A DNA stretch of 64,000 nt from Notolepis coatsorum. Its lineage: Eukaryota > Chordata > Actinopteri > Aulopiformes > Paralepididae. The stretch is from positions 93,251,182 through 93,315,181 of the forward strand of contig OZ020589.1 in the NCBI GenBank assembly GCA_963971535.1, given 5' to 3'. Below, piece by piece: positions 10,162 to 19,906 of the stretch. Each line of letters opens with the position of its first letter. Position 1 is the first letter of the stretch. The notes under the pieces are model-generated. The model was not told where the DNA came from and did not search any database. It saw nothing but the letters and a program-made list of their open reading frames with translations. Both the position numbers and the translations under genes were made by a program.

Positions 10162-10773
10162 TCCAGAGTTACAAGATGGAATGAAGTTGAGCAACCGAAC
10201 AAACGGGGAATCTGGCATGTGAAGATTGTTGCGGCTCTGCAGATACTCCCAGTAGGTGGTGGTGAGGAATTGGCTTGTGACGTCTGAAGCGGCTCTGCAG
10301 ATCCTCCCAGCTTTCACTCCCGGTGGAAACGGAGAGAGAGAGAAATCAGAGTTAGCCCAGCGCACAACAGAAGCAGAGAGGTGACTGATCCAGTATATAT
10401 CCAAGTGACTTGATCTTCGGTGTACCACACACAAGTTAGCAGAGTCCAGAGAAAAAACAATACGGTAATCCAAAGTGTAAATCCAACACAAAAATAGGTG
10501 AGAACAGTACAAACAAAAACGGGATCTCTTCGGTGTTTCACAAACACACAAAAAACTGATGATCCAAAAAGAACTGTTTCCAAAAACTCACTAGAGCGCA
10601 ACGCGTAAAGCGGGCAGATAACGAGGCGCAGCTCCGAACGGGGAAACCAGGTTCTCCACAGGGATTCTCCACGAAAATTCCTGGAGAGCAAAAGACAGGA
10701 AACAGCTACGGGGAAGGCAGGCAAATGCAGAGGTAATTCAGAACGATCCAACATCGATAGTAGGGGGATCAGA

Positions 10774-10782
10774 GTATATAAA
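10774..10782 (-). promoter_or_regulatory. Candidate TATA box of the Gypsy-1 LTR
   Basis: The minus strand reads CTTTATATAC within the LTR, about 200 bases from the LTR start and upstream of its AATAAA signal. Transcription from here would now run into the Gypsy-2 insertion before reaching gag. Confidence 0.45.
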
Positions 10783-10975
10783 GCCACAGGGCGCTGATTA
10801 CAAGCTGTGACAGCTGCGGGATGAAATTGATACTTGCTCCAGAAGCGTGTGGCGGGGAAAGCACCAATCAACACGGCACCTTACAGGAACGGAGCGTGTG
10901 GCGGGGAATGCAATTAATCAACAAAGTACCTTAAAGGAACGGAGCGTGTGGGTGGGGAGCGGACCAAACCTCACA

Positions 10976-11222
10976 GTAGGAAAGCATCACGTGCATCCAC
11001 AAGAGTGAAAATGCGAGCCCTGGGCAGCTTGTATAGCACATCCTCAAGCGTCGGCATTAAGTAGTGAGATCTCCTTAAAGCCATATTTAATGACTTTGGA
11101 TTTATACATATCCTCAGCCTCTCTGGCCGTCTGACAATCACCATATTGCTGATCCATTCTGTTGGCTCTGACACTGAAACCAAGTGGCCATCTTTCTCAA
11201 ATGTATCTAATTGCGCCTTCAC
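10976..11222 (-). pseudogene. Gypsy-3 RT N-terminal fragment
   Basis: About 80 codons resembling the start of a Mag-type RT: a WISNMVIV-like motif, LRICINPKSLN, and TLVDARDAF (palm motif A, with the first catalytic Asp in VDA). It ends abruptly at the Gypsy-1 LTR, so the YxDD catalytic motif is absent. Confidence 0.75.
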
Positions 11223-11363
11223 TGCCTAAGTGAACTGGAACATTACGTGGAGCAGCTTGCACTGGGGCTACATTACTGTCCAATTCAAAATGAACTTCAC
11301 CTGGGACTGATTCCACAGGGGCGTTAAAAACCTCATTGTACATACAGACAAGTTGCTGCCTGG

Positions 11364-11729
11364 TTAGTGGGACTGAGCTGCTACTGTATGTCCTACCATT
11401 AACAGCTCCTCAGGGATGGTGAAGCGTATCAAACCTAGGCGCTCACTGGTTTCACCTGACAAAAGGGGTCTCTGTCTGCTTTTTACTACCTCGAAGGTCA
11501 GCTTGTGTGTCTTCCCTCTCACTACACACTCTGTTTTGAATAAGCCAAACGAGGGAATTGATTGGCCTGAATACAGCACCAACCTTGTTTGGCTGGGCAA
11601 TAGCCTTGCTCCAGGGCCCAGCCTCCTCATGTATTTTATGCTCATCACATCACAGGTCGCCCCTGAATCTAACTGGCACCTCTGCAACCCCCCGTTAATC
11701 TTTAAATTTGCAAACCATTTTTTCCACAT
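11364..11729 (-). pseudogene. Gypsy-3 protease region
   Basis: Open frame with the aspartic protease active site CQLDSGATCDVMS followed by a typical protease C-terminal stretch (LYSGQSIPSFG, SGETSERLGL). The frame breaks before the RT fragment at 11222 and differs in phase from the gag piece upstream, with which it overlaps at 11702-11729. No complete polyprotein remains. Confidence 0.75.
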
Positions 11730-12120
11730 CCCTGAACTGCCCCTATGCTCTTCGCTGTGTATATGTGAGCCTCTGCCTCCCCCCTGTGTATATTCTCAAG
11801 GTATTCAGTGTCATTGTCTGCTGTATGTAGCTGTCGGGTGGCCTGGCCTCTCTGCATGCATACTACAGCAAAATGATTGAGTGTTGCGCAAATGCGGCAG
11901 GTCTTGCCATAGGCTGGGCACTGTTCCCGTCCACACCTGTTGCGCTTTATTCTAATATCAGTCATTTCTGCAGCCCGGCATATCTCAATGGCTGATCCCA
12001 GTGTGAGATGTTTCTCTCTAAGTAGACGACGGCGCACACTCTCATCACACACACCCAGCACTACTCTGTCTCTTATCAACTGCTCTCTGAGTTGCCCATA
12101 ATCACAAGAAGAAGCCTTCT
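11702..12120 (-). pseudogene. Gypsy-3 gag C-terminal part with zinc-knuckle remnant
   Basis: Residues such as IRDRVVLGVCDESVRRRLL are characteristic of Mag-type capsid. The following cysteine-rich stretch (CPAYGKTCRICATLNHFAVVC) is the nucleic-acid-binding region. The gag reading stops at 12126 where a DNA transposon has inserted, and appears to resume at about 13279. Confidence 0.7.
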
Positions 12121-12126
12121 CCCTCA

Positions 12127-13275
12127 GGCCTTGTCCAGACGAAAACGATTTTCATCTTTTTCATTTTCGTTTCGTTTTCATTTTAAAAAAAGGTTTCCGT
12201 AAAAACGAAAACGTCTCAAGAAATATGTGCGTGCCACAAATTTACTAAATAAATGTCTTTCCTGTTTTAGACGTCGCTCTTTTATTTTGAAAACCCCCGA
12301 CCGGAAGTGTTGTCGTTGTTTTCGATAACTTGAGCTAACTTAACGTTCGTTTTCAAAGGAGTGGAGAGAGAGACCGCGGCTCAAACTACCTGTGTTGTAT
12401 TAAAGTAATTGATTGATGTGTCCAAAGTAAACGTTGTCTGTATTTAACGTTACCTCAGGATACCACTGTCTATTGTATTTAGTTGGTTAGCTATTTAGCT
12501 AATGTTGATAGCATTTTGAATAGCATCAATGCTAGCTGGCTGACTACAGCTTTATTTACTAAATTATGGAGGCTTTTTAATCGTCAAGGTAAGAGAGGAT
12601 TTGTCATGATCAACTGAAGGCATATGCTATGGAACAATATGTGCTTGGCTACTACTTGGGTTTTCAGAAAAAGGCCAGCTATGTGATGCTAATCTCTAGC
12701 TAGTATTGTGTATTGCATCACAGTAGCCTCTCGATCAAGCTCAATAGCTTCTGTAACACGAACACAACCGCTCTGATGCCATTGTTGTTTAATAATAACT
12801 CCCGGTGTTTAATAAACACTATAGCCAGGACATATCTGGACATATAAGACATATATGTATCATGTTTCTTTTTTTGTTGGCTGGGTTTGCATGCGGATTA
12901 AGGGAGATGTCAATCTGTTGTCGACAGTGTACAGGCGCAGTACATTTAGCTGTAAAAGCCTGATCAAGCTCAATAGCTTCTGTAACACGGACACAACTAC
13001 TCTGTACATGCCATTGTTGTTGTGATGTTTGGCTGAGTTTGCACACGCTGGGTAAGGGAGAGGTGGGCTATCGCGTCATCGGTTCAGGAGAAGACGCGTA
13101 TCGCTTGTAAAGATGGTGACGCAAGGGGGGCGTCGTCAGAATTGCACACTCTGGGAGCCGGTCTCAGAAAGTAGCGTCTTCAGGCTGCCAGAACGCAGTT
13201 CCGTGTGGATGAAAGGTACATACAATCAAATACTTTGACTGATACGACCAAAATCGGTTTCGTCTGGACATGGCC
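12127..13275. mobile_element. Non-autonomous TIR DNA transposon (1149 bp), superfamily uncertain
   Basis: The ends are inverted repeats of about 27 bp with a few mismatches (GGCCTTGTCCAGACGAAAAC at the left; complement of the right end GGCCATGTCCAGACGAAACC). A 3-bp direct repeat TCA flanks it (12124-12126 and 13276-13278). The 3-bp duplication and GGCC start suggest a PIF/Harbinger-like element, but that is inference. There is no transposase frame. Internally, a segment starting GATCAAGCTCAATAGC is present twice (about 12735 and 12961), each followed by a TTGGCTG(G/A)GTTTGCA motif, indicating an internal duplication of about 226 bp. Confidence 0.65.
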
Positions 13276-13453
13276 TCAGCCTTGTTATAAATTAAGCTAT
13301 GGGTTCCCCTTCATCTTGATTGCATTTCCCAAACACATATCTTTTGTTAAATAATTACTAAATTCCACGTAGCAATTCTCCATAATACTGCAGGAGACAC
13401 ACTGATACATTCCACTACACAGCACAGCCCTCCCCCTTCACTCACTCTCACTG

Positions 13454-13586
<133 letters not shown>

Positions 13587-13727
13587 AGCACACAGACAAG
13601 CACACACACACACAAATCTCCCACACACACACACACATACATACATACACCCTCACTCCCAACACACACACTGACTCCTTTGGTGAGAGATCTCACCAGA
13701 TTAGCCAGATCAAATAATTCAACTCAT

Positions 13728-14299
13728 TGTCACAAAATGCCACAAGCCAACTAATATACGACCCGGTCAACCACTGGTCAACATACCACAGTCTCCATTA
13801 ATCACAGATCGTTATCATAGAGACACACACGCACAAATGCGCACGTAAATGTGCGTACCACGCACTTGTGCACGGCGGACATACAGGCGGACCAATACAC
13901 ACAGACACACAACATGCACGCAGGACGAAGACCACAACCACACTGATCGATTGGGGGACCAATAAAACACCCTGACAGAGAAACCACTGGACTTCACTTC
14001 ACTTCTCTGCTGGACTGGGACTGGACACTACTACACTGACTGGACTGGACGGACGAGACTGGACTGACGGAACAATGACTTGACTGCATTTTCTTTCTTT
14101 TATACTCGACCGGCCGGTTGTAACAATCTAGATTTCAATTGTACCTTGCTATATTCACCTTTTATAAATACTTTGCTTATTCACTTTTTATATTACATTG
14201 CTTGTTCACTTTTTATAATAAATACCTTCAAAAGTGTTTCATCTCTTATATCTTTAATTATCTTATTACAACTTTCACGACTGAGTCTAAAACGTGACA
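13728..14299 (+). repeat. Retrovirus-type LTR (572 bp), single copy in window
   Basis: The ends are a perfect 6-bp inverted repeat, TGTCAC...GTGACA. A TATA-like ATAAAA (about 13961-13967) precedes an AATAAA signal at 14217-14222. It is followed after three bases by a primer-binding-site-like sequence (14303-14321) and a leader ending in a consensus splice donor (AAAGGTAAGC, about 14393-14402). This is the 5' end layout of a retrovirus-like element. No gag or pol follows and no second LTR is seen, so the rest was lost or never inserted. Confidence 0.65.
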
Positions 14300-14302
14300 A
14301 CT

Positions 14303-14321
14303 TGGCGTTCCCTGGGTGGGC
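14303..14321 (+). other. Primer-binding site, tRNA-Asn-like
   Basis: TGGCGTTCCCTGGGTGGGC resembles the complement of the tRNA-Asn 3' end (TGGCGTCCCTGGGTGGGC) with one extra T. The assignment is from memory of that tRNA and is moderately sure. Confidence 0.5.
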
Positions 14322-14618
14322 CTTCATTCGGACTTACCAGCCTGTTTGCGGACAGTATTGACTGGACATCCACTCAGAGGATCCACTTTCAAAGGTAAGC
14401 AGAAAAACCTGTTATGTTAAGTCGAAATCTGCATAGTTAAAACAGCCGTTATGAGTGGATGCATTCTCATTATTGTCTTGTGAATAAGTTGCTAAAAATA
14501 TAAGTAAACCCGTTGAAATGGATATAAGCAAGGTGCAATCTACACTTCTAAAACTTTTTTTTCCCCTCACACCTGCCACTCTCTCTCTCTCTTTTTATTT
14601 ATTTATTTTTTCTCCCCA

Positions 14619-14767
14619 ATACCACTATTTAAGTTAGAGCCGCAGGTAGAAATACCACTATTTAAGTTAGAGCCGCAGGTAGAAATACCACTATTTAAGT
14701 TAGAGCCGCAGGTAGAAATACCACTATTTAAGTTAGAGCCACAGGTAGGAATACCACTATTTAGGTT
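14619..14767. repeat. 33-bp minisatellite, about 4.5 units
   Basis: Tandem copies of a unit starting AATACCACTATTTAAGTTAG. The first three are identical and the last is slightly diverged. It runs directly into the next array. Confidence 0.9.
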
Positions 14768-15030
14768 ATGAGTCACGTTATACCCATATTGGATATGGTT
14801 AGGTTATGAGTCACGTTATACCCATATTGGATATGGTTAGGTTATGAGTCACGTTATACCCATATTGGATATGGTTAGGTTATGAGTCACGTTATTGCCA
14901 TCTCAGTTATGGTTAGGTTATGAGTCATGTTATTGCCATCTCAGTTATGGTTTGGTTAGAGTCAACAGTTACTTAGAACCAGGATAGAGTCACATTATTG
15001 CCATATCAGTTATGGTTAGGTTATGGTTAT
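14763..15030. repeat. 38-bp minisatellite, about 6 units in two variants
   Basis: Units start GGTTATGAGTCACGTTATAC. The first three carry CCATATTGGATATGG. Later ones carry a shorter TGCCATCTCAGTTATGG variant. A visible progression from one variant to the other suggests stepwise expansion. Confidence 0.85.
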
Positions 15031-15218
15031 AGTATTGTACATTGTATTATACAGGCTTAGGTCTTTGGGCAACACAATGCCAGGCAGTTCTGCCCATCTT
15101 CTTGTATTTAACGTCCATATAAGCTACAAGAGGGGCTGCAACGTATAATTAGCAGAATCTTAAATTCTAAGTGTTATTATATGTCCAAATGTGTGGAATA
15201 TTTATTATGTCTTAGAGG

Positions 15219-15506
15219 TAGGGATGTCCGATATTATCGGATGACCGATATTATCGGCCGATATCGGCAGTAAAATGTGATATCGGAAAATATCGGTATC
15301 GGTTTAAAAACAAAAAAAAACAATAACAATATTTGTTATATATCCAGTGAAATTATTAGTTACCTGAAATTATTCAGTTTTTTGGACGGGGAAACCCTGC
15401 ATATATCGGTATCGGTTGATATCGGTTGATATCGGTATCGGAAATTAAGAGTTGGACAATATCGGAATATCGGTATCGGTAAAAAAGCCAATATCGAGCA
15501 TCCCTA
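15219..15506 (-). mobile_element. hAT-type MITE copy 1 (288 bp)
   Basis: The ends are TAGGGATG...CATCCCTA inverted repeats, flanked by a perfect 8-bp TSD CTTAGAGG (15211-15218 and 15507-15514), as made by hAT transposases. The interior is packed with CCGATATCGG-type inverted motifs. It is in the opposite orientation to the copies at 23061 and 63467 and lacks about 90 bp of their middle. No coding capacity. Confidence 0.9.
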
Positions 15507-15514
15507 CTTAGAGG

Positions 15515-16392
15515 CTATAGTATATCCACAGGTCGTTAGCTGTTTCCTTGCCATGGTGTATATTTTTCAGATATTGTATGATGCAGGCTCCAGGCCTCGC
15601 CGTCGGAGAACGGTGTGTGTAGAGTGCTATAGTAATGAATGGTATATATACATTGCTATAACTGTTCTTGGTAAGGTGACCATTATCGTTATATTAAAAT
15701 GAATATACTGGTGGTAGGGGGGCCAACCTATTGTTGTTAAAGTATATATCGTTCATATTGCATGGTTGTGCTGCTCTGCGAGAGAGGGGTCCTGGTTTCG
15801 CGGACTTTTGAACCCTTGCAGCGGCCGCGCGAGGGGGCAGGTCTGTGGAACCGCTGACGGTTGAACCCTCTTCACATTGCAGTTTCAGACTATGCGTTGA
15901 CGATTAGATGAATGTATCTAGTTAATTAAAGATAGGCGGGTATATGCTCCAAATCTGAGAAGGAGCGGGTATTATATTATATTATTATATTATGCTATAT
16001 AAGCAGTTGTGGGAGAGGGTATTATATTATATTATTATATTATGCAGGCAGTTGTGGTTAGTTTATGTGGAAGTGGGTACCTGACTTCTCGTTGCGACCA
16101 CTCTGAACACCGCCGTGCGCACTGCCGGCCCACCACGGACTCGTGGGCTGGAAGCGATCGTTTTCGTTTTGGTTGGATACAGAGGCGTGCACCACGCGCA
16201 TATTAACAGAAATATTATACACTCAATATCTGCGTTATTACCAGACCCGGCGCCATGGGCGGGCATTAGGGGGCCGGGCCCGCCCACTGAGTCACCTGGT
16301 AATTTTTTTTTTCTTTTTCAATCAAAGTCGACTATCCAAATCCTTAGTCGGGGACAGCCCTAGTGGGCACTGATGTCAACAACAACACTACT
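15515..16392. other. No gene recognised
   Basis: Mostly AT-rich unique-looking sequence. One short local duplication (a GGGTATTATATTATATTATT segment at about 15968 and 16018) is present. A GC-rich patch near 16245-16290 may belong to a DNA-element end. No credible coding frame. Confidence 0.5.
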
Positions 16393-16590
16393 GAAGCTAG
16401 CACGGCACTCTGTGAGAATTCGTTTTCTATCCTCAAGAACGTCTTTACAGAACATCGCCTTAGTATGCTTCATCGACGCAAGGCCAATTAAATTCAGTTG
16501 GCATTTGAGAAGGACTTAACAAAAAAGTTCAGGAATGAGTGGAGGGGCAGTGTTTTAAGAAGATTTCACTGTCCCCAAACGCTGCTTGCC
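16393..16590 (+). pseudogene. hAT transposase C-terminal (dimerisation) remnant
   Basis: The frame reads ...ALCENSFSILKNVFTEHRLS..., then, after one in-frame TAA (near 16488-16490), IQLAFEKDLTKKFRNEW. The pattern (C-E-x-S-F-S followed by a helical run and a final L-x-x-D-L) is the hATC dimerisation domain of hAT transposases related to the TTF/ZMYM group. Only about 60 codons remain and no terminal repeats were identified, so it is a dead fragment. It lies upstream of, not in the same copy as, the N-terminal hAT remnant at 20754. Confidence 0.6.
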
Positions 16591-16714
16591 ACTCTACTAA
16601 TGATGGTGAGTAGCCTGTGGAGGAATTTTGTTCGCTTTTTTATGCACCTTATTTTTGTCAGTTCAGTTCAGTTTACAGTGAATTCAGAAGTGTTGAATAA
16701 ATGGAGACTTTTCA

Positions 16715-17335
16715 AAGATATAGAATAGAATAGAATAGAAATGTATTATCCTGAGGGAAATTTGACACTGCAAATCACTCAACATTAAACATTTAGACAG
16801 AACAAGTCACGAATAACAAAACAAATGGCCTAAGAATAGAATAGAATAAAATGAAATAGAATAAAAATAGAATAAAAGATACAGTAAATAAATACAGTAA
16901 AAATATACTGAAGTCTACAGTAGGTGTAATATTGCACAGTGCTGTCTAAAAAGTAAGAGTCCAGGAAGATGGTAACTGTCACCCTGTGCTCAGTGATGCA
17001 GTGAGGCACAGTGATGCGTTGTATAGTCTGATGGCTGTCGGAATGAAGGACTTCCTGTGCCGTTCAGTGCTGCATTTAGGTAGTGTGAGCCTATAACATG
17101 CTCCTCCTGTCAGCCAAGTCTGTGTATAGTGGGTGGGAGGGGTTTTCCCTGATGGCCTGGAGCTTAGCAAGGTTCCTCCTCTGCGCCACCCTCGCTAGAG
17201 TCCAGCTCCACCCCAACCACGCTACTGGCCTTCCTGACCATCTTATCCAGCCTGTTTGTGTCCCCTGCTCTCAGTTCGCTGCCCCAGCAGGTCTGTTATA
17301 TATATCCGTTCAGTCTGTTTTTGTATAAGTGAATG
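16715..17335 (-). mobile_element. Rex1/L2-type LINE 3' end, degraded
   Basis: On the minus strand a diverged ORF2 C-terminus is readable in pieces (LDKMVRKASSVVGVELD near 17190-17240; RKSFIPTAIRLYN near 17020-17060). It is followed by a 3' UTR ending in a TTCTA tandem tail (plus-strand AGAAT repeats at 16722-16740) next to the conserved CCTGAGGGAAATT block. Several stops are present. The right end touches the TTAA of the piggyBac-like element at 17339. Confidence 0.7.
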
Positions 17336-17342
17336 TTCTTAA

Positions 17343-18272
17343 CACTTTGGATGCCACGCCCGAGATTTCTCGGGTTTACCCCCCGCGGGTTGAATGCCCA
17401 TCACGAGAATACTTGTTTTTTTTATTTTAATTTTTTTATTAGCGATCTGAAATCATATTGCATCAAGCGAGCCTACCGTTGGAGATCCAGTCACCCCAGG
17501 CGCTCAGATGTGAAAAAAGCGCCCCCTATCGTCTCCCAGATGGTAAATCACCCTTTTGGATTGGACTCAATGAAAGTGAATGGGAGAAAGGATTTCTGAC
17601 TCCACATTTTACTTCTCACTGATGTAACCGGGGTCTACCAGAGTTCATTCTGGAGCCTTGGTGCCGCAGCGAATATGTGTTTTACTGTATACACGATGGA
17701 TCAATCAAATGAGCGATTTTTTCGAATGGCGATCGGAAATTGGAATAAACCATTTGGATACCATCTGATCTCAGGTAAGGAATCTATGTTATCAGTCTTA
17801 GGATAATCAGACTCGTTTTCACGGATATATAAGCGTTTCCCCTATATGTGATATGGCTGTTTTGACTGTAAAAGCCATCAGGAAATAAGAGCAGCGATTA
17901 TCAGCGCGCGGCACGAGCGTGCGTGCGCACACATATACTATCGATTATCTAGCGTTTATTTGAAAACTATTCATAAATAAGCAGACAAATGACAACGTTC
18001 TAGAATATTCCAGTAAAAGACGATATCATAGAATGTGTTGTTTTTTCCTCGAAAACGAGTGATTTTCTAAATGCTATCAAACTGAAATGAAGCGATAAAA
18101 AAACAATCTGCTTTGACAATGTTGACTGGAAAATGAGTCTTTGATAAGCGACGGGCAGATTAGACACATAGCCATAATTTAAAACATAGATTAGGCGATA
18201 TTAATGTTAACATTGGAGTGGATTTGGGCATTCAAGGGGGTAAAAAGGAAAACACGGCTGGCTCTCAAAGTG
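17343..18272. mobile_element. piggyBac-like non-autonomous element (930 bp)
   Basis: It is flanked by TTAA on both sides (17339-17342 and 18273-18276). Its termini start CACTTTGGATGCC (left) and, after complementing, CACTTTGAGAGCC (right), so the ends are inverted with a few mismatches. TTAA duplication is the hallmark of piggyBac transposition. No transposase is encoded. The interior is unrecognised. Confidence 0.65.
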
Positions 18273-18276
18273 TTAA

Positions 18277-19080
18277 GATAGAGAGAAATTATTTGATTTT
18301 TCAATGGCCTCTCTGCTGTTTAGTTCAGCACCGTGGGCAGCACCAAGCAAGCCACGGCGCTGTTGTCCCAGATGAAAGTATAAAAGGGAACCTGTGTTGA
18401 AAAACCATTGTGCCCCCCCCCCCCCCCCCGAGAAAATTTTATGCCCCCCCACTAATTTGTTTCTGCAGCCTGGTCTGGTTATTACCACACTTATAGATGC
18501 TGTTGAACCAGCAATCTTTATCTTTCCTAATGCGAATTAACCATATTGCGGAGTACAGTCGCACTGATCATCATTCTATAATGAATTCTGATATTCTAAT
18601 TAAATATATAATAGCTGGTTATACATGCAAAATGGACAATAGAACACTGGAACTGGAAATCTTTAAAGACACATATGGACTATGCATTTACAGCTATTCG
18701 CTTTCAATGCAAACCCGCGAGTGTCTGAGGGCGTTTTCTGCTCCCAGCCGCTGCGTCCTATATCAGGGTTTTCACGTATTACATACATGAATAAACGTAT
18801 TATTGATAAACGCAAGGCACGAAGACCATAAAGTATAATATGCCTAGTGGGGCGATACAGATATCATTTTCATCGTTCATTCGTTTGGCTCTGACAAACA
18901 TAAGCTTCCATGGAATAAAATATATACCAAAGAAATTGCTTTAATTCCGGACTCAAGGTCCAGTTTGTTGCATGCCGATTAAAGACCCCCTAAAGACTAA
19001 GAGGTCCTGCATTATATGTTATTACATAATTATAGTTACACGCACACAGTGTGCGGACTGCGTGCCATACTCCGGGGGAG
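18277..19080. other. No gene recognised; contains a 17-C run
   Basis: Mostly AT-rich sequence without a credible gene. A run of 17 C (18413-18429) is followed by a second C8 block at about 18445. The open frame at 18497-18790 has no recognisable domain. Confidence 0.5.
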
Positions 19081-19133
19081 CGGTTTTATTTTTTATTTTT
19101 ACAATTGTTTTGATTGATTGATTGGAAAGTGTA

Positions 19134-19307
19134 TTAACAGATTGCAGAATGGGTACAGTACAGTACGGCTCAATACATACAATTGTTAAGGGCAGTGGCG
19201 GACTGGCCATCGGGACGTTCGGGACGAATCCCGATGGGCCGGGACCAAAGTGGGCTGGTCCAATTTTTTTTTTTTTTTTTTTAATTTTTTTTTTACTTTT
19301 TTTTTTT
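19134..19307 (+). repeat. Half of a TTAA fold-back element plus a dispersed repeat
   Basis: 19134-19189 carries the right arm of the palindromic element found complete at 55618-55740, bounded by TTAA. Immediately after it comes GGCAGTGGCGGACTGGCC and a poly-T/A region. The complement of 23800-23825 (CCAGTGGCAGACTGG) is the related sequence at 23.8 kb. The class of the dispersed repeat is unknown to me. Confidence 0.6.
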
Positions 19308-19866
19308 GGGCCAGTGTGTGGGCCAGTGTGTGGGCCACTAATGTGGGCCGATGTGTGGGCCAGTGTGTGGGCCAGTGTGTGGGCCAGTGTGTGAGTCGGT
19401 GTGTGGGCCACTAATGTGGGCCAGTGTGTGGGCCGGTGTGTGGGCCAGTGTGTGAGTCGGTGTGTGGGCCACTAATGTGGGCCAGTGTGTGGGCCAGTGT
19501 GTGGGCCGGTGTGTGGGCCAGTATGTGGGCCGGTGTGTGGGCCGGTGTGTGGGCCACTATGTGGGCCAGTCTGTGGGCCGGTGTGTGGGCCAGTGTGTGA
19601 GTCGGTGTGTGGGCCACTAATGTGAGCCAGTGTGTGGGCCGGTGTGTGGGCCAGTATGTGGGCCGGTATGTGGGCCAGTGTGTGGGCCGGTGTGTGGGCC
19701 AGTGTGTGGGCCAGTGTGTGGGCCACTAATGTGGGCCGGTGTGTGGGCCGGTGTAGTGTGTGGGCCGGTGTGTGGGCCGGTGTTGTGTGTGGGCCAGTGT
19801 GTGGGCCATATGTGGGCCGGTGTGTGGGCCATTATGTGGGCCGGTGTGTGGGCCAGTGTGTGGGCC
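19308..19866 (+). repeat. GTGTGGGCC minisatellite (about 560 bp)
   Basis: Roughly 45 copies of a 12-bp unit GTGTGTGGGCCR(G), with interspersed GTGTGGGCCACTAAT variants forming a higher-order pattern of several units. Because 12 is a multiple of 3, several frames on both strands stay open (CGPV and HTGP repeats); these are not genes. A short related array lies at 23717-23780. Confidence 0.93.
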
Positions 19867-19906
19867 GGCAATAAAACAATAAACAAGTTGCATAAACTAA
19901 ATCAGA

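Larger units (their letters stand above)
1..10975 (-). mobile_element. Gypsy-1: chromovirus-like Ty3/Gypsy LTR retrotransposon, interrupted twice, cut by the window edge
   Basis: Seen on the minus strand: a 5' LTR (10081-10975), then gag, protease, RT, RNase H and the start of integrase running to base 1. The 3' end and 3' LTR lie outside the window. Two later insertions split it. A LINE (2096-3608, TSD GAAG at 2092-2095 and 3609-3612) sits between protease and RT. A complete Gypsy element (5138-10076, TSD GTAAT) sits between the 5' LTR and the gag ATG. Removing the insertions leaves the gag ATG only about a dozen bases from the LTR. Family assignment as a sushi/chromovirus-like element rests on the gag and RT style. 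The chromodomain region, if any, is beyond the edge. Confidence 0.8.
10081..10975 (-). repeat. Gypsy-1 5' LTR (about 895 bp)
   Basis: The segment has TG...CA termini with partly inverted ends (TGTTAGGG versus TGTGAGGT after complementing). On the minus strand it has a TATA-like TTTATATA (10774-10782) upstream of a polyadenylation signal AATAAA (10156-10161), the normal U3-R order. It abuts Gypsy-3 coding sequence on the right. On the left, once Gypsy-2 is discounted, it adjoins the Gypsy-1 gag ATG. The partner LTR is outside the window, so the ends are inferred. Confidence 0.7.
10976..13350 (-). mobile_element. Gypsy-3: degraded Mag-like Gypsy remnant
   Basis: Minus-strand fragments in order are gag (right), zinc-knuckle region, protease and the beginning of RT (left). 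It is cut on the left by the Gypsy-1 LTR and in gag by a DNA transposon (12127-13275). Gag-like residues FGKCNQDEGEP on the right side of that transposon (near 13290-13345) and KASSCDYG on the left (near 12085-12120) match successive parts of a Mag-type gag. Several stops and frame changes mark it as old. It is the oldest recognisable layer of this nest. Confidence 0.7.

Noticed and set aside
10314..10874. 186-codon minus-strand frame in the Gypsy-1 LTR
   Set aside because: Lies wholly within an LTR, shows no domain, and overlaps another frame of similar quality.
19022..19886. Several long frames on both strands encoding HTGP or CGPV repeats
   Set aside because: They arise from the 12-bp minisatellite, whose unit is a multiple of three.
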